Position numbers and translations under genes: made by a program
Shown: in pieces, positions 54,244 to 63,995 of the stretch
Position numbering within the stretch: the stretch's first letter is position 1
Layout: each line of letters starts with the position of its first letter
Origin: Saprospiraceae bacterium
GTDB taxonomy: Bacteria; Bacteroidota; Bacteroidia; Chitinophagales; Saprospiraceae
Direction: 5' to 3'
NCBI GenBank assembly: GCA_016715985.1
Contig: JADJXD010000001.1
Location: 2,480,001-2,544,000, forward strand
DNA length: 64,000 bases
The notes under the pieces: generated by a model
The model's input: only the letters and a program-made list of their open reading frames with translations
Database searches by the model: none
Told to the model about the DNA's origin: nothing

Positions 54244-56034
54244 TCAACGATTTATAAGATATTCCGGAGACGACATAAGTAAATAAATTCCGAGCTTCAC
54301 CCTATCCTGTTTTTCTGTGATGGTTGTATTCGGAAATTCTTTCAACACGGTTATAATAGTATTTAAAGATGTATGAGAGACCCGCCCCTGAGCTAACAAG
54401 AGGTTTAGGCGATCCATCAGAATATGGAGTTTATTGTTTTCTGAAAATTCTGCATCTGCCGATACATCAATTGTGCTGATCTGGTCGGCATACCCTGCAT
54501 CCACTTCATTAGAAAACATATCGTATTCATCCGCGATATCACCATTGATAACCCATCGGTATAAACCGTTTATAAAACCTGCAATAGTCTGAGCGTCCGT
54601 AATCTGAAATTCCGGCGCTACAAGATTTGCATCATCAACCGGACCTATAGGTTGATAGTCCTGCTGAAAAAAATTAAATACACTTGGAGATGCTAAAGGT
54701 CGCTGACCGGTATTCAAATAAATATAGTTCATGTCATTTCTATAGTTCCCGCTGAGTGTGGATGCATTGAGTGCTTTGTTTATCTGAACATAACGGACGA
54801 ACGGTTCTCTCAACATTCCAAAGTCAGCATCATTTCCTGAATCACAACTTTTTGCAACAGGATCTAAGAGAATTGCTCTGATTACAGCACCTAAATCCCC
54901 TCTTACACCCTGACCATTATCCAAAAATACCGAAGCTACCCGTTGAATATAAGATGGAGGAGGATTGGAAGTCACCAACCGTTGAATCAGGAATCTGGAA
55001 ATAAAGGGTGGAGTATTCTGGTGGTTAAACAGATTGTCTAATGCATCGTGAATGTCTGCTACTCCGTTCACGGGATTTCTGTCAGGTACAACAAATCCAT
55101 TAAGCAAAGTTTTGATACCGGGTTCATGAAAGTTATTCCACATCACCAAATTGGCAATATAGCTGGTATCATTGGCAGCACCTCTATTCCATTGTGTCCG
55201 GTCAGCCCAGGTCAATCCCGTAAATATTTTTGAAAATTCAATAATATCTTCATTATCATAAGAAGGAACCGGTTGGCCCAAGGAGTCTTTAATAACGGTG
55301 CCATCCATATTTAACATTACCGTACCTATCGTAAATAACTGCATCAATTCTCTGGCATAATTTTCATCTGGAAATTGATTTAAAGCTAAGTTTGATTTAG
55401 GATTATTCATGTAAGTAAGATATACGCCCATGGAAGGCCTGAATGTAACATCTGTCAACAAATCCCTGTAATTGCCGAAAGCATGATTGAGCAATACATC
55501 ATAATATGAACCCATAGCATATGCATTATTTCCAAATTCAGATAATTCAGAAATAACAAGCATTTCACTAAGCGAAAGTGCAACTCTCTGCCTCAAAGCA
55601 TCCGGTGAAGTCATCAGATATTGCCACCAGGCATAATCCCAAAGCCGGTTGGACGCTCCGGAAGCCGGATTGTTGGTAGAGTCTTTTACTATCTGATGGT
55701 AAGATCTTATTTTATTCAGTAATGTAAATCCTCTGGGTGTGGTTATTTGAGTATCTATCCAATCTTCTATTCCGGATTGTGCAACCGCATTGATATCCAG
55801 ATAATTATAACCCAAAGTCGCCTGACCAAGAAATCGGGAAGCTGCATTCTCATTAGGGAGAAATCCATCCTGATTGAGCGTGTTTTCAGGATTACCGGGA
55901 CCTTCATTATCACTGACGGAAACAGAAACACCCATGAATCCTCCGTATCCGAATATAAGTGTGTCCGGTTGACCAAAAAGATTCAATGCGAAGATATGCA
56001 GGAAAAAAACGTAAAAGTATTTTCTGATTGCCAT
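54244..56034 (-). CDS. DUF1800 protein
   Basis: 596 aa; signal peptide MAIRKYFYVFFLHIFALNLFG. DUF1800 features are clear: AASRFLGQATLGYNYLDI at the domain start, LRQRVALSLSEMLVIS, YYDVLLNHAFGNYRDLLTDVTFRPSMGVYLTYMNN, PDENYARELMQLFTIG, ISRFLIQRLVTSNPPPSYIQRVA and the C-terminal PLASPSVFNFFQQDYQP. The molecular role is unknown. DUF1800 and DUF1501 form a conserved exported pair in Bacteroidota and Planctomycetes. It starts 6 bp after the upstream gene, so it is in the same operon. Confidence 0.92.
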   Translation of the reverse strand: MAIRKYFYVFFLHIFALNLFGQPDTLIFGYGGFMGVSVSVSDNEGPGNPENTLNQDGFLPNENAASRFLGQATLGYNYLDINAVAQSGIEDWIDTQITTPRGFTLLNKIRSYHQIVKDSTNNPASGASNRLWDYAWWQYLMTSPDALRQRVALSLSEMLVISELSEFGNNAYAMGSYYDVLLNHAFGNYRDLLTDVTFRPSMGVYLTYMNNPKSNLALNQFPDENYARELMQLFTIGTVMLNMDGTVIKDSLGQPVPSYDNEDIIEFSKIFTGLTWADRTQWNRGAANDTSYIANLVMWNNFHEPGIKTLLNGFVVPDRNPVNGVADIHDALDNLFNHQNTPPFISRFLIQRLVTSNPPPSYIQRVASVFLDNGQGVRGDLGAVIRAILLDPVAKSCDSGNDADFGMLREPFVRYVQINKALNASTLSGNYRNDMNYIYLNTGQRPLASPSVFNFFQQDYQPIGPVDDANLVAPEFQITDAQTIAGFINGLYRWVINGDIADEYDMFSNEVDAGYADQISTIDVSADAEFSENNKLHILMDRLNLLLAQGRVSHTSLNTIITVLKEFPNTTITEKQDRVKLGIYLLMSSPEYLINR

Positions 56035-56040
56035 ATCCCG

Positions 56041-56496
56041 TTATTTTTCTTTTGACAAACCTGTTTTTATTAACTCCAGCTCTTTTTTCAGCAGTTTATT
56101 TTCTTCTTCCATTCGGATAACATGCTGCCATAACCACTCAATCTGTTTAAGTAGGGAAGCGTCCATTTCTTTCAGTTCGTAACCATTCTGAACCAATTGA
56201 GAGGCTGATGGTATTCCTACCAGATGCTTATTTTCAGATATAGATAATGCCACATCATCCAATGAAGGGGTTTTATCAAAAGCATCGTCTGACCATTCGG
56301 TTGTTGATTTAAGGGAGACTTTTACTCTTTCGGTGAGAATGCCATGCTGAACATAAAGGTTGTAATTGCCCGGAGTGGTAATTTGAGATGTATCTCCGAT
56401 TACAACTTTTCCGGAAGATTTAAGCAACATTATTTCCTGTGCGAAAAAAAATGATGGAATAAATGATAATAGAATGAAGAAGATGAAGGTTTTCAT
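56041..56496 (-). CDS. Exported coiled-coil protein heading the DUF1800/DUF1501 operon
   Basis: 151 aa from ATG 56496; signal peptide MKTFIFFILLSFIPSFFFA. The GKVVIGD....TPGNYNLYVQHGILTERVKVSL segment is the motif seen in Bacteroidota tail-fibre/peptidase-S74-like surface proteins. A helical part follows (HLVGIPSASQLVQNGYELKEMDASLLKQIEWLWQ) ending in a coiled coil with Glu/Lys heptads (MEEENKLLKKELELIK). Probably a structural partner for the exported proteins downstream. TATCTTTG at 56516-56523 (minus) is a good -7 box 19 bp upstream. Confidence 0.7.
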   Translation of the reverse strand: MKTFIFFILLSFIPSFFFAQEIMLLKSSGKVVIGDTSQITTPGNYNLYVQHGILTERVKVSLKSTTEWSDDAFDKTPSLDDVALSISENKHLVGIPSASQLVQNGYELKEMDASLLKQIEWLWQHVIRMEEENKLLKKELELIKTGLSKEK

Positions 56497-56930
56497 TTTT
56501 AAGGTTTTAATCAGACAAAGATAAAAGCTACTTTCCGGAAAATAACCGGTATATACCATGAAATATATATGACACATAATTCAGGGTAAAACACTAATAT
56601 TTTAGCATATATTTTTTAAAATAATTAACCGGATGATTTAGAATCAAAACGGTCACAAAAAATTGATGTAAAAACACTTGAAATAAGAATAATCAATATT
56701 TAAACGACTTCAAATGAGTCGTACATTATATTAACATAAGTATGATTACAAAAAGGAAGTCTTTAGGCCCAACAAACCCGTTGTTGTTGATATACCTTCA
56801 GGCTGGGAAGCGCAAAAGGAACATCAACAACAACTGCCATGAACTCCAAAAAAAGAGCCGGAAACAACACTCCGACAGGTTGACTATCATATATAAGGTA
56901 CGTTATACGTGAACTCAACTTTAGATTTAA
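56497..56930. other. 434-bp gap with possible decayed gene fragment
   Basis: The upstream 20 to 30 bp hold the promoter just described. From 56768 the plus strand reads PNKPVVVDIPSGW in one frame, reminiscent of NAD(P)H-hydrate epimerase (DIPSGW...TPKK), but stops follow (first at about 56840). It may be a gene remnant. This patch is less AT-rich than its surroundings. Confidence 0.3.
56516..56523 (-). promoter_or_regulatory. -7 promoter box (TATCTTTG) for the surface-protein operon
   Basis: Minus-strand TATCTTTG, ending 19 bp before ATG 56496; likely the operon promoter. Confidence 0.5.
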
Positions 56931-59864
56931 TCAGGTAAAGATACTGGCACCACGTTTTTTCAATGACCTGTAAATCACAGACTGGACTCGGGGGCGAATT
57001 TCCTTTTTATTAAATAATCCGTTTACACCCATCGTACGATTGGATGTAAAGACATAAATAATGTTGTTTTCGGGATCTGCAAAAACAGCAGTGCCCGTAA
57101 AACCTAAATGACCAAAGGTACTTTCAGAAGCGAGCTCTGACATATTGGGAGTTTTACGCAGGTCTGTTTCTTTAAGGTCAAAACCCAAACCTCTGCGGGA
57201 AGATTTGTAATATCTAGAAGTGAACATTTCAACGGTTTCTGGTTTAAAATATTGGTATCCGCCATAACTTCCTTTATTCAGCAAAACCTGCATTAAAATT
57301 CCCATTTCCTTTGCGTTTGAAAACAAACCCGCATGACCACTGACGCCTCCCATCATAGCAGCTCCCATATCATGTACATTACCTTTGACGGTCTGATATC
57401 TCCAGTAATTATCAACTTCCGTAGGTGCAATATTGGATGACGGAAACTGATCCAGAGGCTTAAATCCGGTGTGCCTAAGCGCCAATGGCTGGTAGATTTC
57501 CTGGTCAGTAAACGTATTCAGTTTTTTTCGGGTTATCTGCTCCACACATTCCTGCATAATGTAAAAACCTACATCACTGTATTTATAAATATCTGCATTT
57601 TGAACAGGACTATTCCATATTCTTGACCAGATAGTGTCCCGGTAATCCGTTCGCATAAACATCTTTTCTGCGACAGGAATGGTATAATTTTCAGAAAGTA
57701 TAGGATTGTAATAATCCGGATCAAAGCCGGATTTTTTACTTTTAGGTAAAGTAGATTTGTAAAAAGCTATCCAGGGAGTCAGACCCGAATGGTGTGCTAA
57801 AATATCTGAAATGATCAGGTCGGATTTATTTGTGTTTTGAATACCGGGAATATACCTGTTGAGCGGCTTCGATAAGTCAATTTTTTTAAGGTCAACAAGT
57901 TTCATAACAGAAAAAGTTGTTGCCAGAATTTTTGTCACGGAAGCAACATCATAAATAGTTTCTTTTGTGACCGGCACCCCATTTTGTGATTGTTTTCCAA
58001 AGGCTTTTTCGAAAACGATTTTTCCATTCTTTGCTATCAAAACCTGACCACCCGGAGCTGCATTCAACTTAATCATTTCATCCATTATCAGATCAATCAT
58101 CTTCAAACTATCACTGTTTAATCCTACCTGTTCTGGTAATGCATAACCTAACCGACCTAAAGAACCACGCACAAGGCCATGTCCAAAAACAAGATCTGAA
58201 GAAACAGTAACCGGTAACTTTCCTCTTATTGGGTTGACTCCAAACAGAGATTGAGCAGCGACATCCTGTGTAATATTGTCTTTGTCATAACATAATAAAA
58301 TGTTCTTGAAAAGACTTAATTTAGGTAATAAATAAGGGCTTCCGAAAAGGATCAGAGTTATTTGTTGTTTTGGATTTAATGATTTTAAAAATTCAATAAG
58401 GTCAGAAGGTAGTTCTCTATCAAAATTTTTAGTTTTACCGGATGTATGGATAGAGATAATCAAATGATCAAACTGACTGAAAGTATTAAGTAATGACAAT
58501 CGGAAAGTATTGAGCTGGTGAGGCATCAGTTGGTAATGTCTTGCCTGAACAAAATCATCAACTCGGGATTGAAAAGGAGATTTAGAAACTACATTGATGC
58601 TTAAAGTGGCAAAGGTGGTGTTGTCAGTTTTTCGGATCGGAATATTATTTTTTTCATCAGAAATGACGGTAAGTGCATTTTCAGTAAGTGTATATTTTAA
58701 AGCCAGGGCATCATTTCTGTTTGCAAATACAGCAGGTTTTTCCTGTTCCGTTTCCGGTGTTGCATTTAATCCCAGTTTGTATTTTGTCCGCAATATTCTA
58801 TAAACAGAATCATTTAGTCTTCTTTCAGAAATTTTACCTGAAAGTATTTGTTCTTTAATAGTTTCAAAAGCAGTTTTGATATCCTGTGGCAATAAGATGA
58901 TATCATTTCCGGCAGTAAAGGCTTCCGCTTCTGCAATACCTGAAGGAAAATATTTAGTGACTCCTTTCATATCCATGGCATCCGTAAAGATCAGTCCTCT
59001 GAAAGCAAGATTTTCCCGCAGCAGATCGTGTACAATAGGTTTGGACAAAGAAGCAGGACGATTTGGACGTGGATCTATTTCAGGTAAATGGAGGTGAGCA
59101 ACCATAACGGCACTGAGTGATTGACTGGAAAGTCTCCGGAAAGGAAACAATTCCACTTCGTCCAATCGGTCTGTTTTGTGCAAAATTATAGGTTGGTCAA
59201 AATGCGAATCAATATCTGTGTCTCCATGACCCGGAAAATGTTTTGCACATGCCATAATTCCATTATCTTCCATCGCTTTCATGTACATGTATGCTTTGGA
59301 AGTGACGTTATATCTGTCCTCGCCAAAAGATCTTTCGTGTATGATGGGGTTTAAAGGATTGTTATTGATATCAACAGCAGGAGCAAAGTTGATATTTACG
59401 CCTGCTTTTTTCAGTTGCAAAGCTATTTCCTTACCCATTTCATAAATCAAACGGTTATCTTCGATAGCGCCCAACATTAACTGACGAGGATAGGATATAG
59501 ATTCTTTGGGAAATCTCATGCCCAGACCCCATTCTCCGTCAAGGGCAATAAAAAGAGGTATCTTAGATTTGTTCTGATATTTTTGTACCAATTTTACCTG
59601 TTCTTCCAGACTGCCCTGAAAAAAACAAAGACCACCGATATGGTATTTTTCAATATAACTCAGAAGTAGCTTCTCTTCATTTTTATCGCCTTTGGAAAAT
59701 GCCCGTAACATAAATATCTGTCCGATTTTTTCATCCAGCGTCATATTTTCCACGATAGATTTTACCCACAAGTCTTCCCTCTCAAGATAACCTTGTGCAT
59801 ACCCATTGATTCCCGCAAGAAAAGTCAATGTTAAGAATATTATGTATGCTGAGAGGTTGTTCAT
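56931..59864 (-). CDS. GH3 glycoside hydrolase fused to a beta-lactamase-fold domain
   Basis: 977 aa from ATG 59864 (signal peptide MNNLSAYIIFLTLTFLAGINGYA). About 35-370 is a family 3 glycosidase of the beta-N-acetylhexosaminidase type: LDGEWGLGMRF, the motif KHFPGHGDTDIDSH near 205-218 and FTDAMDMKGV. A middle region (about 390-560) follows. About 590-960 is a serine beta-lactamase/PBP-like domain with SVTK (Ser642, Lys645), YSDVGFYIMQE and HLGFTGT. This two-domain layout is known in Bacteroidota and suggests cell-wall (muropeptide) turnover in the periplasm. Confidence 0.9.
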   Translation of the reverse strand: MNNLSAYIIFLTLTFLAGINGYAQGYLEREDLWVKSIVENMTLDEKIGQIFMLRAFSKGDKNEEKLLLSYIEKYHIGGLCFFQGSLEEQVKLVQKYQNKSKIPLFIALDGEWGLGMRFPKESISYPRQLMLGAIEDNRLIYEMGKEIALQLKKAGVNINFAPAVDINNNPLNPIIHERSFGEDRYNVTSKAYMYMKAMEDNGIMACAKHFPGHGDTDIDSHFDQPIILHKTDRLDEVELFPFRRLSSQSLSAVMVAHLHLPEIDPRPNRPASLSKPIVHDLLRENLAFRGLIFTDAMDMKGVTKYFPSGIAEAEAFTAGNDIILLPQDIKTAFETIKEQILSGKISERRLNDSVYRILRTKYKLGLNATPETEQEKPAVFANRNDALALKYTLTENALTVISDEKNNIPIRKTDNTTFATLSINVVSKSPFQSRVDDFVQARHYQLMPHQLNTFRLSLLNTFSQFDHLIISIHTSGKTKNFDRELPSDLIEFLKSLNPKQQITLILFGSPYLLPKLSLFKNILLCYDKDNITQDVAAQSLFGVNPIRGKLPVTVSSDLVFGHGLVRGSLGRLGYALPEQVGLNSDSLKMIDLIMDEMIKLNAAPGGQVLIAKNGKIVFEKAFGKQSQNGVPVTKETIYDVASVTKILATTFSVMKLVDLKKIDLSKPLNRYIPGIQNTNKSDLIISDILAHHSGLTPWIAFYKSTLPKSKKSGFDPDYYNPILSENYTIPVAEKMFMRTDYRDTIWSRIWNSPVQNADIYKYSDVGFYIMQECVEQITRKKLNTFTDQEIYQPLALRHTGFKPLDQFPSSNIAPTEVDNYWRYQTVKGNVHDMGAAMMGGVSGHAGLFSNAKEMGILMQVLLNKGSYGGYQYFKPETVEMFTSRYYKSSRRGLGFDLKETDLRKTPNMSELASESTFGHLGFTGTAVFADPENNIIYVFTSNRTMGVNGLFNKKEIRPRVQSVIYRSLKKRGASIFT

Positions 59865-59873
59865 ATTTAAAAA

Positions 59874-59881
59874 CAAAGGTA
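59874..59881 (-). promoter_or_regulatory. -7 promoter box (TACCTTTG) for the GH3 gene
   Basis: Minus-strand TACCTTTG, ending 9 bp before ATG 59864; a very short leader is implied. Confidence 0.5.
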
Positions 59882-59981
59882 AATTAAAAACAGGTGTATG
59901 TTAATTTAACATAATTAAATACAATTGAAGTATGTGAAAATTGCAATTTTGGGGTTTGGCTATATTAAAGATATCTTAATA

Positions 59982-61943
59982 CTATTGATTATTGAGAATA
60001 GTCGGGTCAAGTTCAAGCGCTTTTAAACGGTATTTTTCACTGTTATTCAGGTCTCCGGCATTCCTGTATGCATTGGATAAATTCATATAGGACGGAGCAT
60101 GATCAGGAAGTAATTTTACAACTCTCTCAAAATAAGTTATTGCCTCCACGTGGTTTCCTTTTATACCAGTGGCAACACCCAGAAGTCTCAAGGTCTCAGC
60201 ATCGTCAGGGAAAAGTGAAAGAGACCGTCGAAGGTATTTTTCTGCCTTATCAAGATTTTGCTCTACTTCTCCTGCTTTTCTACCGGCATCTCTCAAAGTT
60301 ACTGCGAGATTGGTTGCAGCATCTTTGAAGTCCGAATCTAATCTCAAAGCATTGTCAAAAGCGGTAATGGCAAGGTCATATTCTTTCAGATAGTAATATG
60401 CATTTCCCATTATGAGATATGCATTTTTGTAGGTAGGGTGAATGACAACAGCTTTATTCAAATATCCAATTGCCTCTTTGAGCATTTGTTCTTTTTTGGT
60501 TTGGTCTTCTTCCTTGAAGGCTTCAGTCGTTAATGCTCCTCCTGCAGCATTTAGTACTTTAGCGCTATTTCCTGAATTTTTTACATCCGTGGTAAATAGT
60601 GTAAAGTCGTTGACCCAAACAAAATTTCTGCTTATTGTCTTTAGTGAATATAAGGATATTAAAATTCCCAAAGCGATATAAAAGGCTTTCTGTCCTCCTT
60701 TTTCAAAAATGTATTTTTTAAATAAATACCCAATTATTAAAGCAAAACCAAAAGATGGCATAAACATAAAACGCTCTGACATATTGGTGCCAATCGGAAA
60801 AACAACATTTGAAACAATGGACAATGTGATCAGAAAATATGTTGCCCCAAATCCAATTATACTTTTGGATCTGAGACCTGAAATTGCCAGATAAATCAAA
60901 TAAATATATAAAACAAGACTAACAATAACACCGGGATCACTAAAATGCATAATGTCTATATGACGAGGATAATAGTCATGTGTCAAAGGATGGGGGAAAA
61001 TTAAAAGTTGAACATATTTTCCAAGTGTGAATAAAATGGTTGCCACTTTTTCGCCTAAATCAAAAGGAACATACGTGCCATTTACTAATTTCAGGTAAGG
61101 ATTGTTCATTAATTCCATCGGAGTACCGCCAAAATCATTACCCAGTATTGCCCCACGGATAATCAGAAATACAAATACCGGAATAAGCAGGATCGCAGAT
61201 TTTAAGAAAGCATCTTTGACGTTTAAATCTCTGAAATAATATAAAGATAGTGGAATGACTGCCAGAAAGGTAATAGTATTTTCCTTGGATAATATTGCGA
61301 TAAAAAAACTCAGTGCAGCAAACCATAAATATTTAACCTCCTTCAGATCCACATATTTCAAAATCAAAAATAAAGCAGCAATACTTCCGATCATACACAT
61401 GATCTCATCACGACCTTTTATATTGGCAACGGCTTCTGTGTGAATCGGGTGGGCGGCAAAAATAAGTGAAACCGCTAAAACAAAATATCGGTTATTTTCG
61501 GTATTGTTTTTATGACAAAACAACAACAACAATACTTTATATATCATAAAACACAATAATCCATATAGCAATATATTGATCAGGTGCCCGAGCCACGGAT
61601 TGTTACCCGCAATTTCGTATTCAACTGCAAACATAGCAGGAGTAAAAGGTCGGTATCTGCCACCGGAGACAAGATTTGCTTTACCTTCAGTTTTAAAAAA
61701 GCCAAAAAAAGTATCTTTGCTGAATAGACCCGGAATGCCTTTGATTCCCTGAGTCGTATACATATTATCATAAATAACAATCGCATCATCCTGTGTATAT
61801 TCATGCGTAAGCGTATTCATGTATATCAGACTGGCAAAAGCAAATACAACATGGCCGTGCCAGCTAAAGCCACGAGATAACAAAGATACTTTTGAACCTT
61901 TGTCATTTGATTGGGCAGGAATGGTGATTTTACGTTTCTTCAT
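59982..61943 (-). CDS. Membrane TPR protein resembling TMTC O-mannosyltransferases
   Basis: 653 aa. The N-terminal half (about 25-430) has some ten membrane spans of the GT-C type. Early loop residues YTQDDAIVIYDN hold the acidic motif, and HPIHTEAVANIKGRDEIMCMI and LSKENTITFLAVIPL match the TMTC/GT105 pattern. From about 440 there are at least four TPR units (KNAYLIMGNAYYYLKEYDLAITAFDNAL, DAETLRLLGVATGIKGN, APSYMNLSNAYRNAGD). In animals such proteins O-mannosylate cadherins; here an envelope glycosyltransferase is inferred, with acceptor unknown. Confidence 0.75.
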   Translation of the reverse strand: MKKRKITIPAQSNDKGSKVSLLSRGFSWHGHVVFAFASLIYMNTLTHEYTQDDAIVIYDNMYTTQGIKGIPGLFSKDTFFGFFKTEGKANLVSGGRYRPFTPAMFAVEYEIAGNNPWLGHLINILLYGLLCFMIYKVLLLLFCHKNNTENNRYFVLAVSLIFAAHPIHTEAVANIKGRDEIMCMIGSIAALFLILKYVDLKEVKYLWFAALSFFIAILSKENTITFLAVIPLSLYYFRDLNVKDAFLKSAILLIPVFVFLIIRGAILGNDFGGTPMELMNNPYLKLVNGTYVPFDLGEKVATILFTLGKYVQLLIFPHPLTHDYYPRHIDIMHFSDPGVIVSLVLYIYLIYLAISGLRSKSIIGFGATYFLITLSIVSNVVFPIGTNMSERFMFMPSFGFALIIGYLFKKYIFEKGGQKAFYIALGILISLYSLKTISRNFVWVNDFTLFTTDVKNSGNSAKVLNAAGGALTTEAFKEEDQTKKEQMLKEAIGYLNKAVVIHPTYKNAYLIMGNAYYYLKEYDLAITAFDNALRLDSDFKDAATNLAVTLRDAGRKAGEVEQNLDKAEKYLRRSLSLFPDDAETLRLLGVATGIKGNHVEAITYFERVVKLLPDHAPSYMNLSNAYRNAGDLNNSEKYRLKALELDPTILNNQ

Positions 61944-61950
61944 GATCTGA

Positions 61951-61958
61951 CAAAGATA
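61951..61958 (-). promoter_or_regulatory. -7 promoter box (TATCTTTG) for the TMTC-like gene
   Basis: Minus-strand TATCTTTG, ending 7 bp before ATG 61943; leader absent or nearly so. Confidence 0.5.
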
Positions 61959-62171
61959 TAAATATTATTTTTTTATAATATGTTTTGGAAAAAAATTTTA
62001 CTTTTATCACCAAATGTAATTGGTTTTTACGGAAAACTTATAAAATTTACAACCTAAAGGAATCGTCGAAAATATCTTTTTTTGTTAATTATTTGATGCT
62101 TTATATGAAAATGAATAATTTTACCGTAAGACTTTTTATTGAAGTCTTCAAACCAATAAATAATTAAAGAT

Positions 62172-63995
62172 ATGAAAGCCACCAGATTATTTGATTATAT
62201 TTCAAAGCAATATGATGATGGACCATTGGATAAATTTATCGGGTCCAACAATGAAGGTAAATGGAACTTTTACAGTACTGCTGAGGTGATTGAACTGTCC
62301 AGAAAGCTTGCATCCGGATTATTGGACACAGGCGTTAATCCCGGAGATAAAGTGGGATTAGTTATATATAAAAACAGGCCGGAGTGGGTGATTGCTGATC
62401 TGGCTATACAATATATCGGGGCTATCGGTGTACCTATGTATCCTACGATAAGCTCGAGGGAATATGAGTATATTATGAATGAAGCAGAAGTAAAAGTCTG
62501 TTTTGTAGGAATAGGAGACTTGTATGATAAAGTGTCACAGGCACAGTTAAAGGTGGAGACCCTTAAACAAATTATCTGTTTTGACAAGCAAGGAGGCCGG
62601 CCCTACTGGTTGGATTTTATGAATAGCAATCATCTGGAAAAAGTTCAGAGTCTAAGTGAAAGTATAAAGCCGGACGAACTGGCAACGATCATTTATACAT
62701 CCGGAACGACAGGTAATCCTAAAGGCGTCATGCTGACACACAATAATATCATCAGCGTTGTAGAGAGTTGCATCCATCTATTGCCGGTCCGTAGAGGGGA
62801 AAAGACCTTAAGTTTTTTACCGTTTTGTCATATTTTTGAAAGAGCTGTGCTTTATGTTTACACAGCGATCGGGACGGAGATATACTGTACGGGTACAGAT
62901 AATCTGGGTGGGGAAACCGGCGATCTGGCAATGGTTAAACCACATTATTTTACTACAGTACCCAGGTTGCTGGAAAAAGTATATGAAAAAATATACAATA
63001 AAGGACTGATGCTTAAAGGGGCTAAAAAGAAACTGTTCTTTTGGGCACTGAGTCTCACCGATGACTTTGAACATGGTAAAAAGTATTCCGGATTAGAGAG
63101 TATAAAGAGGAAAATAGCAGACAAGCTAATATTTAGTAAATGGAGGGCAGCTCTGGGCGGAAATGTAAAAGCCATTGCTACCGGTGCTGCCGCATGTCCG
63201 TCAAAGATAGCAAGAGTCTTTTCGGCTGCCGGTATTACGATAACAGAAGGTTATGGACTTACTGAGACTTCTCCGGTGCTCACTTTAAATCATTATTACG
63301 ATGGGTCCAATAAAATAGGAACAGTAGGTGTAACTTTGGATATTGTAGATATTTTTATTGATTCGTCAGAGGGAGATTACCGCCCCGGTGAAGGTGAAAT
63401 TCTGGCTGCAGGACCGAACATCATGCTGGGATATTATAAACAACCGGAACAGACAGCAGCTGTCTTTAAAGATATAAATGGAAAGACATATTTCAGAACA
63501 GGAGATATAGGCATGATGGTGGATGGACCCAACGGTAAAAAATATTTAAAAATTACCGATCGTAAAAAAGAACTTCTCAAAACATCAGGAGGAAAATATG
63601 TAGCGCCTGCACCGATAGAAGGACGGTTAAAAGAAGATTTTTTGATCGAACAAGCTATGATCGTCGGTGATCATATGAAATTTGTTTCAGCATTAATTGT
63701 CCCTGCACAGGATGCACTCAAATCCTGGTGCGAAGAACATCAGATTCCCTGGAATTCCTTTGCGGATATAATCCACAATGAAAAGGTGATTGCACGTTAC
63801 CAGCAATGTATTGATGAAGTCAATCCGGATTTCAGTCACATAGAACAAATAAAGAAATTTGCACTATTGCCACAGACCTGGGAAGCAACCAGAACGGACG
63901 GCACTGATTCAGAATTAACACCAACGATGAAACTCAAAAGAAGAGTCATATTGGATAAGTTCGGATTAGTGATTAACAAGTTGTATGAATCCTGA
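62172..63995 (+). CDS. Long-chain acyl-CoA synthetase (AMP-forming)
   Basis: 607 aa. Activates long-chain fatty acids to acyl-CoA by way of an acyl-AMP. AMP-binding P-loop IIYTSGTTGNPKGVMLTH (about 175-192), SFLPFCHIFERAVLY, TEGYGLTETSPVLTLNHY, FRTGDIGMMVDG, KITDRKKELLKTSGGKYVAPAPIE and the C-terminal Lys motif LTPTMKLKRRVI are all present and in order, so the enzyme looks complete. No signal peptide; probably on the inner membrane face. It diverges from the TMTC-like gene across 228 bp, where no other gene is supported. Confidence 0.94.
   Translation: MKATRLFDYISKQYDDGPLDKFIGSNNEGKWNFYSTAEVIELSRKLASGLLDTGVNPGDKVGLVIYKNRPEWVIADLAIQYIGAIGVPMYPTISSREYEYIMNEAEVKVCFVGIGDLYDKVSQAQLKVETLKQIICFDKQGGRPYWLDFMNSNHLEKVQSLSESIKPDELATIIYTSGTTGNPKGVMLTHNNIISVVESCIHLLPVRRGEKTLSFLPFCHIFERAVLYVYTAIGTEIYCTGTDNLGGETGDLAMVKPHYFTTVPRLLEKVYEKIYNKGLMLKGAKKKLFFWALSLTDDFEHGKKYSGLESIKRKIADKLIFSKWRAALGGNVKAIATGAAACPSKIARVFSAAGITITEGYGLTETSPVLTLNHYYDGSNKIGTVGVTLDIVDIFIDSSEGDYRPGEGEILAAGPNIMLGYYKQPEQTAAVFKDINGKTYFRTGDIGMMVDGPNGKKYLKITDRKKELLKTSGGKYVAPAPIEGRLKEDFLIEQAMIVGDHMKFVSALIVPAQDALKSWCEEHQIPWNSFADIIHNEKVIARYQQCIDEVNPDFSHIEQIKKFALLPQTWEATRTDGTDSELTPTMKLKRRVILDKFGLVINKLYES

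Noticed and set aside
61985..62167. 60-codon plus-strand frame before the acyl-CoA synthetase gene
   Set aside because: Composition looks like translated AT-rich intergenic DNA, with no promoter box or membrane/domain pattern.
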